Positions 43,988 to 53,220 of a stretch of 64,000 nucleotides of DNA are shown here, in pieces (the stretch's first letter is position 1; each line of letters opens with the position of its first letter). Source of the DNA: Eubacterium sp. (GTDB lineage: Bacteria; Bacillota; Clostridia; Lachnospirales; Lachnospiraceae); contig JAETSX010000008.1 in assembly GCA_021769425.1 (NCBI GenBank), positions 1-64,000 on the forward strand, given 5' to 3'. The notes under the pieces were generated by a model. It was not told the origin of the DNA, did not search any database, and saw nothing but the letters and a program-made list of their open reading frames with translations. A program made the translations under genes and the position numbers.

Positions 43988-46117
43988 ATGAAAGACAAAA
44001 TTTTTGGCGTACTGCAGCGTGTAGGGCGTTCCTTCATGCTCCCAATCGCGATTCTTCCGGTAGCGGGTCTGCTGCTTGGAATCGGCGGTTCCTTCTCGAA
44101 TGAGACAATGTTAAGCGCTTATGGACTTTTGGATGTGATGGGGCCGGGAACGGTATTCAACATGATCTTCCAGATTATGAGTGCGGCGGGAAACATCGTA
44201 TTTGCCAATCTTCCCATTATCTTTGCCATGGGCGTTGCCATCGGCATGGCGAAGAAAGAAAAGGACGTGGCGGCTTTGTCAGCTGTGGTGGCATTTTTCA
44301 TTATGCATGCTTCCATCGGAGCGTTGATTACCATTAATGGCGGACCGGAAAACATGCTGGACGGAGCCACAGCTTCGGTCTGCGGCATTACTTCTCTGCA
44401 GATGGGCGTATTCGGCGGTATTATTGTGGGTCTGGGAGTTGCGGCTCTCCACAATAAATTCTACAAGATTGAACTTCCCCAGGTATTGTCCTTCTTTGGA
44501 GGGACCAGATTTGTGCCGATTGTAAGCGCACTGGTGTATACTGCGGTGGGAATTTTGATGTTTTTTGTCTGGCCGGTGATTCAGAAAGGCATTTACGGCG
44601 TAGGAGATGTGGTGCTGAATTCCGGTTATGCAGGAACCTGGGTGTATGGATTTATGGAACGTCTGCTGATTCCTTTTGGACTGCATCATGTATTTTATCT
44701 TCCTTTCTGGCAGACGGCTGTGGGAGGAACGCTGGAAGTGGCGGGACAGACCATTGAGGGCGCGCAGAATATTTTCTTTGCCCAGTTGTCCGATCCCACG
44801 GTAGAACATTTTGCAGTATCAGCTACCAGATTTATGTCAGGAAAATTCCCGCTGATGATTTTCGGGCTTCCGGGAGCTGCCCTTGCCATGTATAAAACAT
44901 CAAAACCAGAGAAAAAGCAGGCAGTGGCAGGACTTTTGATGTCGGCGGCCCTTACTTCCATGCTGACGGGCATTACAGAGCCTTTGGAGTTTACCTTCTT
45001 GTTTGTAGCGCCGCTTCTCTATGGCATCCATTGCGTTCTGGCAGGGTTCGCATATATGCTGATGCATGTCTTTGAGGTAGGCGTGGGAATGACTTTTTCC
45101 GGCGGAGTTATTGACTTGTTCCTGTTTGGCATCCTTCAGGGAAATGCGAAAACCAACTGGATTTGGGTGGTAATTGTAGGGGTATTTTATTTTGCCATCT
45201 ATTATTTCCTGTTTACATTCCTGATTCAGAAGATGGATTTGAAGACGCCGGGGCGTGACGACAGTGAAGAAGTGAAGCTGTACCGCAGAAGCGACGTAGA
45301 AGCAAAGAAAAACAGTCAGGCGGCTGCAGGAGAAGAGGATGAATTGTCAGAAACCATCTGCCATGGGTTGGGAGGTAAGAAAAATATATCCGATGTGGAC
45401 TGCTGCGCCACAAGGCTGCGGTGTACGGTTTTCAAAGCAGAGCTGGTAAATGACGCCTTACTGAAATCCACAGGCGCGTCTGGTGTGGTTCACAAAGGAA
45501 ATGGAGTGCAGATTATCTATGGGCCGAGGGTAACGGTGATTAAGTCCAACCTGGAAGATTATCTGGAAACGGCTCCCAATGAAGAATATACTGCCGGCGA
45601 TGTGAAAGAAGCGGCAGTGGAGGAGAAAAAGGGAGAGACCAAATCAAAAGTTGTAAAAACAGTGATTATTTCCAGTCCGGTAACGGGTACGGCAGCAGAT
45701 TTGTCGGAAGCGCCGGATGAAGCTTTCGCAGGCAGAATGATGGGAGACGGCGCAGTGGTGACGCCGAAGGACAGTATTGTCCGGGCGCCGGAAGACGGAG
45801 AGGTGTGCTTTGTCTTTGAAACCAAGCATGCGGTTGGATTTTTGACGGATACGGGGTTCAGTCTTCTGATCCATATGGGAATTGATACGGTTGCCTTAAA
45901 TGGACAGGGATTTGAAGTTCTTGTGGAAAACGGACAGAAAGTGAAAAAGGGAGAGCCGATGCTGAAGCTGGATTTGGATTATCTGGAAGCCAATGCACCG
46001 TCTCTGGCATCGCCGGTTTTATGTACGGAATTGGAGGATAACCAGAAGATCCGATTGCTGAAGGAAGGAACTATTACGGCCGGAGAAGGGCTGTTTGCAG
46101 TGGACTTTTACGAGTAA
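43988..46117 (+). CDS. ptsG: PTS glucose-type permease EIICBA
   Basis: 709 residues fused in the order IIC-IIB-IIA. The IIC membrane domain (about 1-420) starts FGVLQRVGRSFMLPIAILPVAGLLLGIGG and contains GITEPLEFTFLF. The IIB phosphocysteine is Cys473 in CCATRLR; the IIA phosphohistidine is His629 in LLIHMGIDTV. It imports and phosphorylates glucose (N-acetylglucosamine or a related sugar is possible). AAAGGAG precedes ATG 43988. The leader contains a RAT and terminator; the 3' end is the source of a downstream 54-bp tandem array. Confidence 0.9.
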   Translation: MKDKIFGVLQRVGRSFMLPIAILPVAGLLLGIGGSFSNETMLSAYGLLDVMGPGTVFNMIFQIMSAAGNIVFANLPIIFAMGVAIGMAKKEKDVAALSAVVAFFIMHASIGALITINGGPENMLDGATASVCGITSLQMGVFGGIIVGLGVAALHNKFYKIELPQVLSFFGGTRFVPIVSALVYTAVGILMFFVWPVIQKGIYGVGDVVLNSGYAGTWVYGFMERLLIPFGLHHVFYLPFWQTAVGGTLEVAGQTIEGAQNIFFAQLSDPTVEHFAVSATRFMSGKFPLMIFGLPGAALAMYKTSKPEKKQAVAGLLMSAALTSMLTGITEPLEFTFLFVAPLLYGIHCVLAGFAYMLMHVFEVGVGMTFSGGVIDLFLFGILQGNAKTNWIWVVIVGVFYFAIYYFLFTFLIQKMDLKTPGRDDSEEVKLYRRSDVEAKKNSQAAAGEEDELSETICHGLGGKKNISDVDCCATRLRCTVFKAELVNDALLKSTGASGVVHKGNGVQIIYGPRVTVIKSNLEDYLETAPNEEYTAGDVKEAAVEEKKGETKSKVVKTVIISSPVTGTAADLSEAPDEAFAGRMMGDGAVVTPKDSIVRAPEDGEVCFVFETKHAVGFLTDTGFSLLIHMGIDTVALNGQGFEVLVENGQKVKKGEPMLKLDLDYLEANAPSLASPVLCTELEDNQKIRLLKEGTITAGEGLFAVDFYE

Positions 46118-46381
46118 AGCAAGAAGAAACATGACAGCCCAGGCGCTGATTGCAGCAGATTTCTGCGGGTAAAGCAAAAGAAGCATGACAGCCCAGGAGC
46201 TGATTGCAGCAGATTTCTGCGGGTAAGGCAAAAGAAGCATGACAGCCCAGGAGCTGATTGCAGCAGATTTCTGCGGGTAAAGCAAAAGAAACATGACAGC
46301 CCAGGAGCTGATTGCAGCAGATTTCTGCGGGTAAAGCAAAAGAAGCATGACAGCCCAGGCGCTGTTTGCAGCAGATTTCTA
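46111..46381 (+). repeat. Five 54-bp tandem repeats derived from the ptsG 3' end
   Basis: Units start at 46111 (55 bp), 46166, 46220, 46274 and 46328. Each has ATGACAGCCCAGG, then GCAGCAGATTTCTGCGGGTAA. The second part matches the end of ptsG (GCAGTGGACTTTTACGAGTAA), so the array grew from the terminal codons. It fills the gap between ptsG and the antiterminator remnant; the small repeated frames have no ribosome sites. Confidence 0.92.
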
Positions 46382-46424
46382 CGAAGGAAGCAGGAAATAA
46401 ATGCAGGCGGGGAAAAGTATGTAG

Positions 46425-47078
46425 AAATCCATTTCTCCGGAATGCCTGGAAATTGCAGGTCAGATTTTAGATGCGGCAGAGCAGGAGTTTGGAAAGATAG
46501 ACAGAAACATACTTTTCCCTATGGCAGATCACATTGAATATGCCATTAAGAGAATACGGGAGCATGAGCAGATCAGCAATCCGCTGACGGAGGATATTCG
46601 TGCACTGTTCCATATGGAATATAAGGTGGCGAAACAGATTATCCCCATACTGAAAGAACGGATGGGCATTCAGATTGACGAAGACGAGGTGGGATATATT
46701 GCGCTTCATATTCACTCCGCCATTGAAGATGAGAAAGTTTCTCAGGCCATGCAGGTAGCCCAGGCTGTCCGGGAGTGCATTTCTCAGATTGAACGAGAGA
46801 TCGGAAGACCCATTGATGTGATGTCGCTGGCTTATAACCGGTTGATGAATCACATCCGTTATATGGCGGCCCGCGCCATGAAAGGGGAAAAACTGAAAGT
46901 GAATATGAATGATTATATGGGGATTAAATTTCCCAATGCTTTCCGGATTGCTGAGAAGGTCTGCAGCCAGGTGGAACGCAATTTGAAATGTAAACTGTAC
47001 GAAGTGGAAATCGGATACCTGGCAATGCACATTGAGCGGGTTGCAGATGAAGAACTGGATGAAAAAGAAACAGATTAA
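46425..47078 (+). pseudogene. GlcT/LicT-type antiterminator lacking its RNA-binding domain
   Basis: About 217 codons open after a TAG at 46422. The frame begins PECLEIAGQILDAAEQEFGKID, the normal beginning of PRD1, contains the DHIEYAIKRI His region, and PRD2 with YNRLMNHIRYM and EVEIGYLAMHIERV. Both PTS regulation domains are therefore complete, but the CAT RNA-binding domain of about 55 residues is absent, replaced by the 54-bp array. The first ATG is at 46521, inside PRD1. Such a product could be phosphorylated by PTS proteins but could not bind the RAT. Confidence 0.75.
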
Positions 47079-47101
47079 AAAAATGGCATAAAAAACTGAA
47101 G

Positions 47102-47132
47102 GCTCCGGGAGTTGCATTCCGGAGCTCTTTTA
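47102..47132 (+). terminator. Rho-independent terminator after the antiterminator remnant
   Basis: GCTCCGG (47102-47108) pairs with CCGGAGC (47119-47125), then TCTTTTAT. Confidence 0.7.
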
Positions 47133-47269
47133 TATTAGGGGATTGAGGGGCAGGGGGAGTTGAGGAGGGTTTGCCACTTTGTTCTGAAAAAGAATATTTT
47201 TGGAAAGAGGATATTTTTCATGGTTGCGAACCGGGGGAGACTGTGGTAGATTTTATTAAGAGGAAAGGA

Positions 47270-47297
47270 ATGACGAAGTGTTTGAAGACGTTATAAT
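47270..47297 (+). promoter_or_regulatory. Promoter of the rRNA methyltransferase
   Basis: ATGACG (47270-47275), a 16-base spacer and a perfect TATAAT (47292-47297), 23 bases before the ATG. Confidence 0.45.
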
Positions 47298-47319
47298 GGA
47301 AAAGTGAGAGGACGAGTGC

Positions 47320-48521
47320 ATGAGTGAAGCAGTAGTTACCTTGAAAAAGGGAGAAGGAAGAACCGTGAAATCCGGCGGATTGTGGATTTATGACAATGAG
47401 ATAGAGTCTGTAATGGGAAATTTCACAGATGGAGATGTGGTTACAGTCCATGATTTTGACGGTTATCCCATGGGAAGAGGATTTCTGAATACCAATTCAA
47501 AAATTTGTATCCGTATGATGACACGGGAAAAAGAACAGAAAATAAATCGGGATTTTATAAAAATGCGTGTAAAGAATGCCTGGGAGTATCGGAAAAAACG
47601 GTGGATACCAGTTCCTGCCGGCTGATTTTTGGGGAAGCGGATTGGCTTCCGGGGTTGGTGGTGGATAAATTTTCCGATGTTCTGGTGGTGCAGTCTCTGG
47701 CTCTTGGCATTGACCGGTTCAAGGAAGAAATTATATCAGATTTGAAAGAGTTTCTGGCAGAAGATGGAATTTGGATTCGCGGAGTCTATGAGCGCAGCGA
47801 CGCAAAGGTGCGCAGACAGGAAGGGATGGAACTGAAAAAGGGCTTTCTGGGGCCGGAATTTGATCCCAAAGTGGAGATTACAGAAAACGGCGTCCGTTAC
47901 CTGGTGGATGTAAAGGACGGACAGAAAACAGGATTTTTCCTGGATCAGAAATACAATAGGAAGGCCGTTCATCCTCTGTGTCGGAATGCAAAAGTATTGG
48001 ACTGCTTCACCCATACCGGCTCTTTTGCCCTGAATGCAGGAATCGCCGGGGCAGCCAGTGTGCTGGGCGTGGACGCTTCCCAGCTTGCAGTGACGCAGGC
48101 AGAGGAGGATGCAGCTTTAAACGGCCTGTCTGATCGGGTGAAATTTGTTTGTGCCGATGTGTTTGAATTGCTGCCGGAACTGGAACGCCGGGGAGAAACC
48201 TATGATGTGGTGATTTTAGATCCGCCTGCTTTTACCAAATCCAGGAATTCCGTCAAAAATGCAGTGAAAGGCTATCGGGAAATTAATTTGCGGGCCATGA
48301 AGCTTGTAAAGGACGGAGGATTTTTGGCAACCTGTTCCTGCTCTCATTTTGTGGATGCGGAATTGTTTGCAAAGACCATTCATCAGGCGGCGGATCATGT
48401 GCACAGACGGCTCAGACAGGTGGAATTTCGGACCCAGGCGCCGGATCATCCTATTCTGTGGGCGGCGGAGGAATCGTTTTACCTGAAATTCTATATTTTT
48501 CAGGTGTGTCAGGAGAGGTAG
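47320..48521 (+). pseudogene. RlmI-type 23S rRNA methyltransferase with a frameshift
   Basis: Two frames join into one roughly 400-residue class I rRNA cytosine-C5 methyltransferase. The first part (47320 to about 47600) has the PUA-type start KKGEGRTVKSGGLWIYDNEI. The second part has GLVVDKFSD, LDCFTHTGSFALNAG (SAM motif), VILDPPAFTKSR and the catalytic-Cys region ATCSCSHFV. The break is in an A6 run at about 47596-47601; one extra A would restore the frame. This may be a read error, slippage or a true mutation, since all catalytic motifs are intact. Confidence 0.85.
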
Positions 48522-48533
48522 CAGGAGAAAACC

Positions 48534-50372
48534 ATGAATATATTAACAGCAGAACATCTACAGAAGGCGTATACCGAAGAGCGCATTTTGTTAAAAGATG
48601 CCGCTTTCAGCCTTCAGGAGGGAGAAAAGGTAGGAGTAATCGGCGTCAACGGCATGGGGAAATCCACGCTGCTGAAAATGATTGCAGGTGTGGAGGAGCC
48701 GGATCAGGGGGCTGTGATTATGGGAAATCATGTAAAAACGGCTTATCTGGAACAAACGCCTGTCTTAGAAGACGCCGACAGCATTTTAAAATCTGCTTTA
48801 AAAGGTTTGGATAATCAGGACGGGGCGCTGGAGGGGGAAGCAAAATCTATGCTGCACCGGCTGGGATTTGAAGATGTGGCTCAGCCGGTCAAATATTTAT
48901 CCGGCGGTCAGAAGAAACGGGTGGCGTTGGTGAATACCCTGCTGCAGCCGGTGGAAATCCTGATTCTGGATGAGCCCACCAACCATTTGGACAATGAAAT
49001 GTCCGGCTGGCTGGAAGAATATCTGGTGAGATTCAGGGGAGCCCTTGTGATGGTAACCCATGACCGGTATTTTTTGGACCGGATTGTGGATCGGATTGTG
49101 GAAGTGGAATATGGGAACATCTACAGCTATCCAGGCAGTTATGCAGATTATGTGGCTTTGAAAATGCAGAGGCAGAGTATGGAGCAGGCCAGTGAGCGGA
49201 AGCGGAAAAGCATTCTGAAAAAAGAGTTGGCATGGCTGGCAAGGGGCGCGCGGGCCAGATCCACCAAGCAGAAAGCTCATATTCAGAGAATTGAAGATAT
49301 GCTTGCGGCAGAAGGCCCCATGGAGGAAAAAGCGGCGGAACTGTCTTCTGTCTCCACTCGGATGGGTAAGAAGACAATTGAAGTCAAAGGTTTGTCAAAA
49401 GCATATGGAGAACGGAAATTAATTCAGGATTTTTCTTATATTTTCCTTAAGGGAGAAAGAATCGGCATTGTGGGACCCAATGGATGCGGAAAAACCACCC
49501 TTTTGAAACTGATTTTGGGACAGATTGCCGCAGACAGCGGCAGCATTGAAATGGGAGAGACCGTGAGAATCGGCTATTTTTCCCAGGATAATTCCCATAT
49601 GGAGGAATCTCTGACAGCCATTGCATATGTCAGGGAGGCAGCAGAATATATCGATATGGGAGATGGGAAAATCAGTGCGTCCATGCTGATGGAGCGTTTT
49701 CTTTTTGATGGAACCATGCAGTGGACGTCCATAGGCAAACTGTCCGGCGGAGAGCGCAGGCGCCTGCATCTGCTCCGGATTCTGATGGGTGCGCCCAATG
49801 TTTTGATTCTGGACGAGCCCACCAATGATTTGGATATTCGGACGCTGACCATATTAGAGGATTATCTGGATTCTTTTGACGGGATTGTAATTATCGTTTC
49901 CCATGACCGGTATTTTCTGGAACGGCTTGCTACCAGAATCTTTGCCTTTGAAGGAGAGGGACATCTGCAGCAGTATGAGGGCGGATATCTGGATTATCTC
50001 AGGGCCAGGAAAGAACGGCGGCTGCCATTGCCGGATCAGGATAAAAAGAACCAGGGAAGTAAAAAATATGAGGAACAGAAAAGGAAAGAACAAAAAGAGC
50101 GAAGAGGCAGGAATGAAGCTGGCGCCAAAAAGCTAAAATTCTCTTATAAGGAACAGCGGGAATATGATGCGATAGAGGATGAAATAGCGTCTTTGGAAGA
50201 AAAACTGGAAAGGCTGGATCAGAAAATTATGGAAAATGCCACCAATTCGGCTGAATTATCGGGACTTATGGAAGAGAAGACCCAGACAGAGACGGAACTG
50301 GAGGAGAAAATGGACCGCTGGGTCTATCTGAATGATTTGGCGGAGAGAATCAATGCTCAGAGCGGTCAGTGA
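48534..50372 (+). CDS. ABC-F family ATPase (Uup-like)
   Basis: 612 residues with two ATP-binding domains in one chain and no membrane spans. Walker A motifs are GVNGMGKST and GPNGCGKTT; signature motifs are LSGGQKKR and LSGGERRR; both Walker B read LILDEPTNHLD/LILDEPTNDLD. The linker is of the ABC-F type, and a charged C-terminal region (about 500-605, KKEE-rich, coiled coil) resembles Uup. ABC-F proteins act on the ribosome or in DNA transactions rather than transport. Starts 12 bases after the methyltransferase. Confidence 0.9.
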   Translation: MNILTAEHLQKAYTEERILLKDAAFSLQEGEKVGVIGVNGMGKSTLLKMIAGVEEPDQGAVIMGNHVKTAYLEQTPVLEDADSILKSALKGLDNQDGALEGEAKSMLHRLGFEDVAQPVKYLSGGQKKRVALVNTLLQPVEILILDEPTNHLDNEMSGWLEEYLVRFRGALVMVTHDRYFLDRIVDRIVEVEYGNIYSYPGSYADYVALKMQRQSMEQASERKRKSILKKELAWLARGARARSTKQKAHIQRIEDMLAAEGPMEEKAAELSSVSTRMGKKTIEVKGLSKAYGERKLIQDFSYIFLKGERIGIVGPNGCGKTTLLKLILGQIAADSGSIEMGETVRIGYFSQDNSHMEESLTAIAYVREAAEYIDMGDGKISASMLMERFLFDGTMQWTSIGKLSGGERRRLHLLRILMGAPNVLILDEPTNDLDIRTLTILEDYLDSFDGIVIIVSHDRYFLERLATRIFAFEGEGHLQQYEGGYLDYLRARKERRLPLPDQDKKNQGSKKYEEQKRKEQKERRGRNEAGAKKLKFSYKEQREYDAIEDEIASLEEKLERLDQKIMENATNSAELSGLMEEKTQTETELEEKMDRWVYLNDLAERINAQSGQ

Positions 50373-50502
50373 CAGAAGGGAATGTGGCGTAAGATTTCCT
50401 GCAGGCTCAATGCCTGAGACAACCAGTGACAGGAGGGAACATGGGCGTAAGATTTCCTGCAGGCTCAATGCCTGAGACAACCAGTGACAGGAGGGAACAT
50501 GG
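50367..50502 (+). repeat. 57-58 bp tandem repeat carrying a ribosome site and ATG
   Basis: Unit starts are 50367, 50424 and (partial) 50482. Each contains AGGAGGGAACATGG (first copy degenerate), so the ribosome site and start codon of the next gene are duplicated. The middle copy opens a 28-codon frame (50441-50527) overlapping the true start. Confidence 0.88.
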
Positions 50503-51173
50503 ATACAAAATTTCAGAAAAAGCATGAGTCGGACATGACAAGGAAAGAAAAGCGGGAGTTAGAGCGCAAAAAGCTGGCATCCATGCATGGAAAAGAAAAG
50601 GCGGAATATATTTTCAGCTATTACAAGTTCCACCTTGCAGCCCTGGCAGGGGCTGTTGCGCTTATCATCGGAATTGTTATGTGGATTGACAGTTTTCAGA
50701 ACGAAACCATTCTTTATGCGGCTGTGATCAACGGCGGAGGAATGGATACCGAGATGATGGAGCATTTTCAGGCTTATCGGGGGGACGATAACCGGCGTCA
50801 CCTATATGTTCTGGACACTTCGGTTGGAGCTGGGGGCCAGGACGGAGCCGGTGAAATGGACTATGCCAACAGAATGAAAATGGTTACGCTGGTGGGAGCC
50901 AGTACAGCGGATTTGTTTATCTGTCCGGAGAATATCTATCAGGAATATTCCGGAGAAGAGAATTTTCTGGTTCCGGTGGAGGAACTGATGGGAGCGGAAT
51001 TTACGGCTTCTCATTCTGATATCTGCGAAAAAGACGCAGTGCGGGTGGAAGACAGCAAAATGCTGGAAAAATACGGGTATTGGAAAAACGGCCCGGCCTA
51101 CCTTATAGTGTTTCAATATTCTGGGCAGAAGGAAGCGGCGGCGGATTTCGTGGAATTTTTGCTGAGTGAATAG
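50499..51173 (+). CDS. Unrecognised single-span membrane protein
   Basis: 224 residues. A basic cytoplasmic N-terminus (KKHESDMTRKEKRELERKK) precedes one span (about 44-66, AALAGAVALIIGIVMWI). An extracytoplasmic domain of about 155 residues follows, with patterns such as VTLVGASTADLFICPENIYQEY reminiscent of solute-binding-like folds. No family is recognised. ATG 50499 is preferred for AGGAGGGAAC directly upstream. Confidence 0.7.
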   Translation: MDTKFQKKHESDMTRKEKRELERKKLASMHGKEKAEYIFSYYKFHLAALAGAVALIIGIVMWIDSFQNETILYAAVINGGGMDTEMMEHFQAYRGDDNRRHLYVLDTSVGAGGQDGAGEMDYANRMKMVTLVGASTADLFICPENIYQEYSGEENFLVPVEELMGAEFTASHSDICEKDAVRVEDSKMLEKYGYWKNGPAYLIVFQYSGQKEAAADFVEFLLSE

Positions 51174-51280
51174 AAGATCAGAGAATTTTTATATTTTGGA
51201 GACGGACGGAAAATAGATTGTTTGCTGTACGGCAAGGAAGCGGGTACAAATAGGAAATCAGCGGAAAGAAGAGGATTAAT

Positions 51281-51766
51281 TTGGCAAAGAAAGAAAAAGA
51301 GATTAAAACAAATGCCATGCGCATACTGGACAAGCATAAAATTTCTTATGAAACGCTGCAGTATGAATGCGATGAATTTATTGACGGCATCCATACGGCA
51401 AAGCTTACGGGAGCGCCTGCGGCCCAATCCTTTAAAACACTGGTGTTGCAGGGAAAGAGCAGGCAGTATTATGTGTTTGTCCTGCCGGTGGCAGAGGAGA
51501 TTGATTTAAAAGAAGCAGCCAGGCTTGCCGGGGAGAAGTCCCTGGAAATGATTCCAGTGAAAGAGATAACTGCGGTAACCGGATATGTGCGGGGTGGATG
51601 CAGCCCCCTGGGCATGAAGAAGCAGTATCCCATGTTTTTGCAGGAAAATGCGAAAAGTTATGACAGGATTTACATTAGCGGAGGCAGAATCGGGACGACG
51701 CTGTGCCTAAAAACAGAAGATTTTCTGGAAATTACCGGGGCAAAAACAGGGAGCTTTACTGCCTGA
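51281..51766 (+). CDS. ybaK: Cys-tRNA(Pro) deacylase, YbaK/EbsC family
   Basis: 161 residues that hydrolyse mischarged Cys-tRNA-Pro. Family marks are ARKEK-type Lys-rich start, FKTLVLQGKSRQYYVFVLP, and GYVRGGCSPLGMKKQYP (substrate loop). Starts with TTG 51281 after AGAAGAGGA. It probably follows the previous gene in one transcript. Confidence 0.88.
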   Translation: MAKKEKEIKTNAMRILDKHKISYETLQYECDEFIDGIHTAKLTGAPAAQSFKTLVLQGKSRQYYVFVLPVAEEIDLKEAARLAGEKSLEMIPVKEITAVTGYVRGGCSPLGMKKQYPMFLQENAKSYDRIYISGGRIGTTLCLKTEDFLEITGAKTGSFTA

Positions 51767-52130
51767 TGCAGTTAGAGTTACTATTCGCGGTAAACAGTTG
51801 AATCCGGCCGGGAATATTCTGTACAGGAATACAGGAAAACATCTTTTCTTTTTTGGGAAAAGGTATTATAATAACAGCGTATCGTCCAGATGTATGATTA
51901 GCTGCGTTGAATCATACCGGGATTTTGTGGAAGAACGGGGAAGCAGGGGGCTTCCCCTTATGTAGTATTCCAACAAATGCATTATTGTAATGAAGCGGCA
52001 AAGAACAATCCGGCCAGGATGGAAGCTAAACCTATATATACAGCCAAGCGCAGCCCGTGCAAGGTGAAAGCTAAGCCGGATTATGCAGCCAAGCGCAATT
52101 AAGGGCAATATTTTAGAAAAGAGGGATTCT
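51767..52130. other. Intergenic region with a 45-bp direct repeat
   Basis: No gene seen. Two units with period 45 (from 52023 and 52068) share AAGCTAA and CAGCCAAGCGCA. An isolated TATAAT at 51867-51872 has no good -35. Confidence 0.6.
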
Positions 52131-53024
52131 ATGGCATATCAGATTATTACAGACGGTTCCTGTGATTTGGGCGCAGAAGTGGCCCAGCAGGCAGGCGTGC
52201 GGGTCGTGCCTTTTTATGTAACATTTGACGGCAAGACCTACAAGAAAGAAATAGAAGAAATCGGCATAAGAACTTTTTACCAGGAAATGGTGAATAATCC
52301 GGACAAATTTCCCATGTCCTCCCTTCCGTCCATACAGGATTATGTGGAAGCGTTCAGGCCTTATGCGAAAGAAGGGAAAGATATCATCTGCCTGTGCATC
52401 ACCACAAAATTCAGCGGCTCCTTTAACTCAGCCAAAACAGCGGCGGAATTACTGCAGGAAGAGTATCCAAAGATTCGGATTCAGGTAGTGGATACCGCTG
52501 TGAATACGGTACTGCAGGGGATTTTGGTGTTGGAGGCAGTCAGAATGCAGCAGGCGGGATTGTCTTTTGAGGAAACGGTGCAGGAAATTGAACGGATCAA
52601 GCCGACCGGAAGAATCATTTTTACTGTGGGAAATTATGAATATCTGATCCATGGCGGAAGAATCGGCAAGGTGATGGGAACAGCGGCGTCTACGCTGGGA
52701 ATTAAGCCGCTGATTATGCTGAAAGAAGGGGAAATCTTTCCCACAGGAGTAACCAGGAACCGGAAAAAGGGACTGAAACGGCTGATTGAACAGACAAAGG
52801 GGCATTTTGAGAAAATCGGAGAATCCCCCAATGACTACCGGATTGTGGTGGGATATGGATATGATTACGAAGAGGCAGTGGAATTCAGAGATCAGCTTCT
52901 GGCGTCTCTGCAGACCTATTCCGATTGTCAATCCATTGATATTTACCAGATCGGGGCTACCATCGGCGTTCACACCGGACCTTATCCCCTGGGGCTTGGA
53001 TTGATGAGACAGTATGACAGGTAA
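52131..53024 (+). CDS. DegV family fatty-acid-binding protein
   Basis: 297 residues. YQIITDGSCDLG opens the first domain; SSLPSIQDYVEAF and TTKFSGSFNSA line the lipid pocket; IFTVGNYEYLIHGGRIGK is the second-domain marker. DegV-type proteins bind fatty acids, and related FakB proteins deliver them to FakA kinase, which is not in this window. ATG 52131 follows AAAAGAGGGA. Confidence 0.9.
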   Translation: MAYQIITDGSCDLGAEVAQQAGVRVVPFYVTFDGKTYKKEIEEIGIRTFYQEMVNNPDKFPMSSLPSIQDYVEAFRPYAKEGKDIICLCITTKFSGSFNSAKTAAELLQEEYPKIRIQVVDTAVNTVLQGILVLEAVRMQQAGLSFEETVQEIERIKPTGRIIFTVGNYEYLIHGGRIGKVMGTAASTLGIKPLIMLKEGEIFPTGVTRNRKKGLKRLIEQTKGHFEKIGESPNDYRIVVGYGYDYEEAVEFRDQLLASLQTYSDCQSIDIYQIGATIGVHTGPYPLGLGLMRQYDR

Positions 53025-53065
53025 TTTGGAGCAGAGAGTAGTACTCCGTTTATAAATACTTGAAT

Positions 53066-53170
53066 GTGAAACGATTGATATTTGTGTCAGTGCAAGGCGG
53101 CCTGCTTTCTAAGTGATTGGGCAAATCCAGGTTTAGCTGCCTGATATTTGTATCAGTGCAGGGCGGCTTG
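53066..53170 (+). repeat. 30-bp direct repeat between degV and trkA
   Basis: TGATATTTGTRTCAGTGCA, then RGGCGGCYTGC, occurs near 53076 and near 53142. Confidence 0.7.
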
Positions 53171-53220
53171 CAATATAAGAAAGAGAAAGACGACAGGAAT
53201 CTGCCGTAGATGGAGGAGAC

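Noticed and set aside
43693-44037. Minus-strand open frames across the ptsG leader arrays
   Set aside because: They consist of the repeat period in another frame (Thr-Gln-His-Pro-Glu-His-type units), with no ribosome site.
46019-46348. Minus-strand frame across the 54-bp array
   Set aside because: Repeats of one 18-residue unit produced by the array; overlaps ptsG and lacks start signals.
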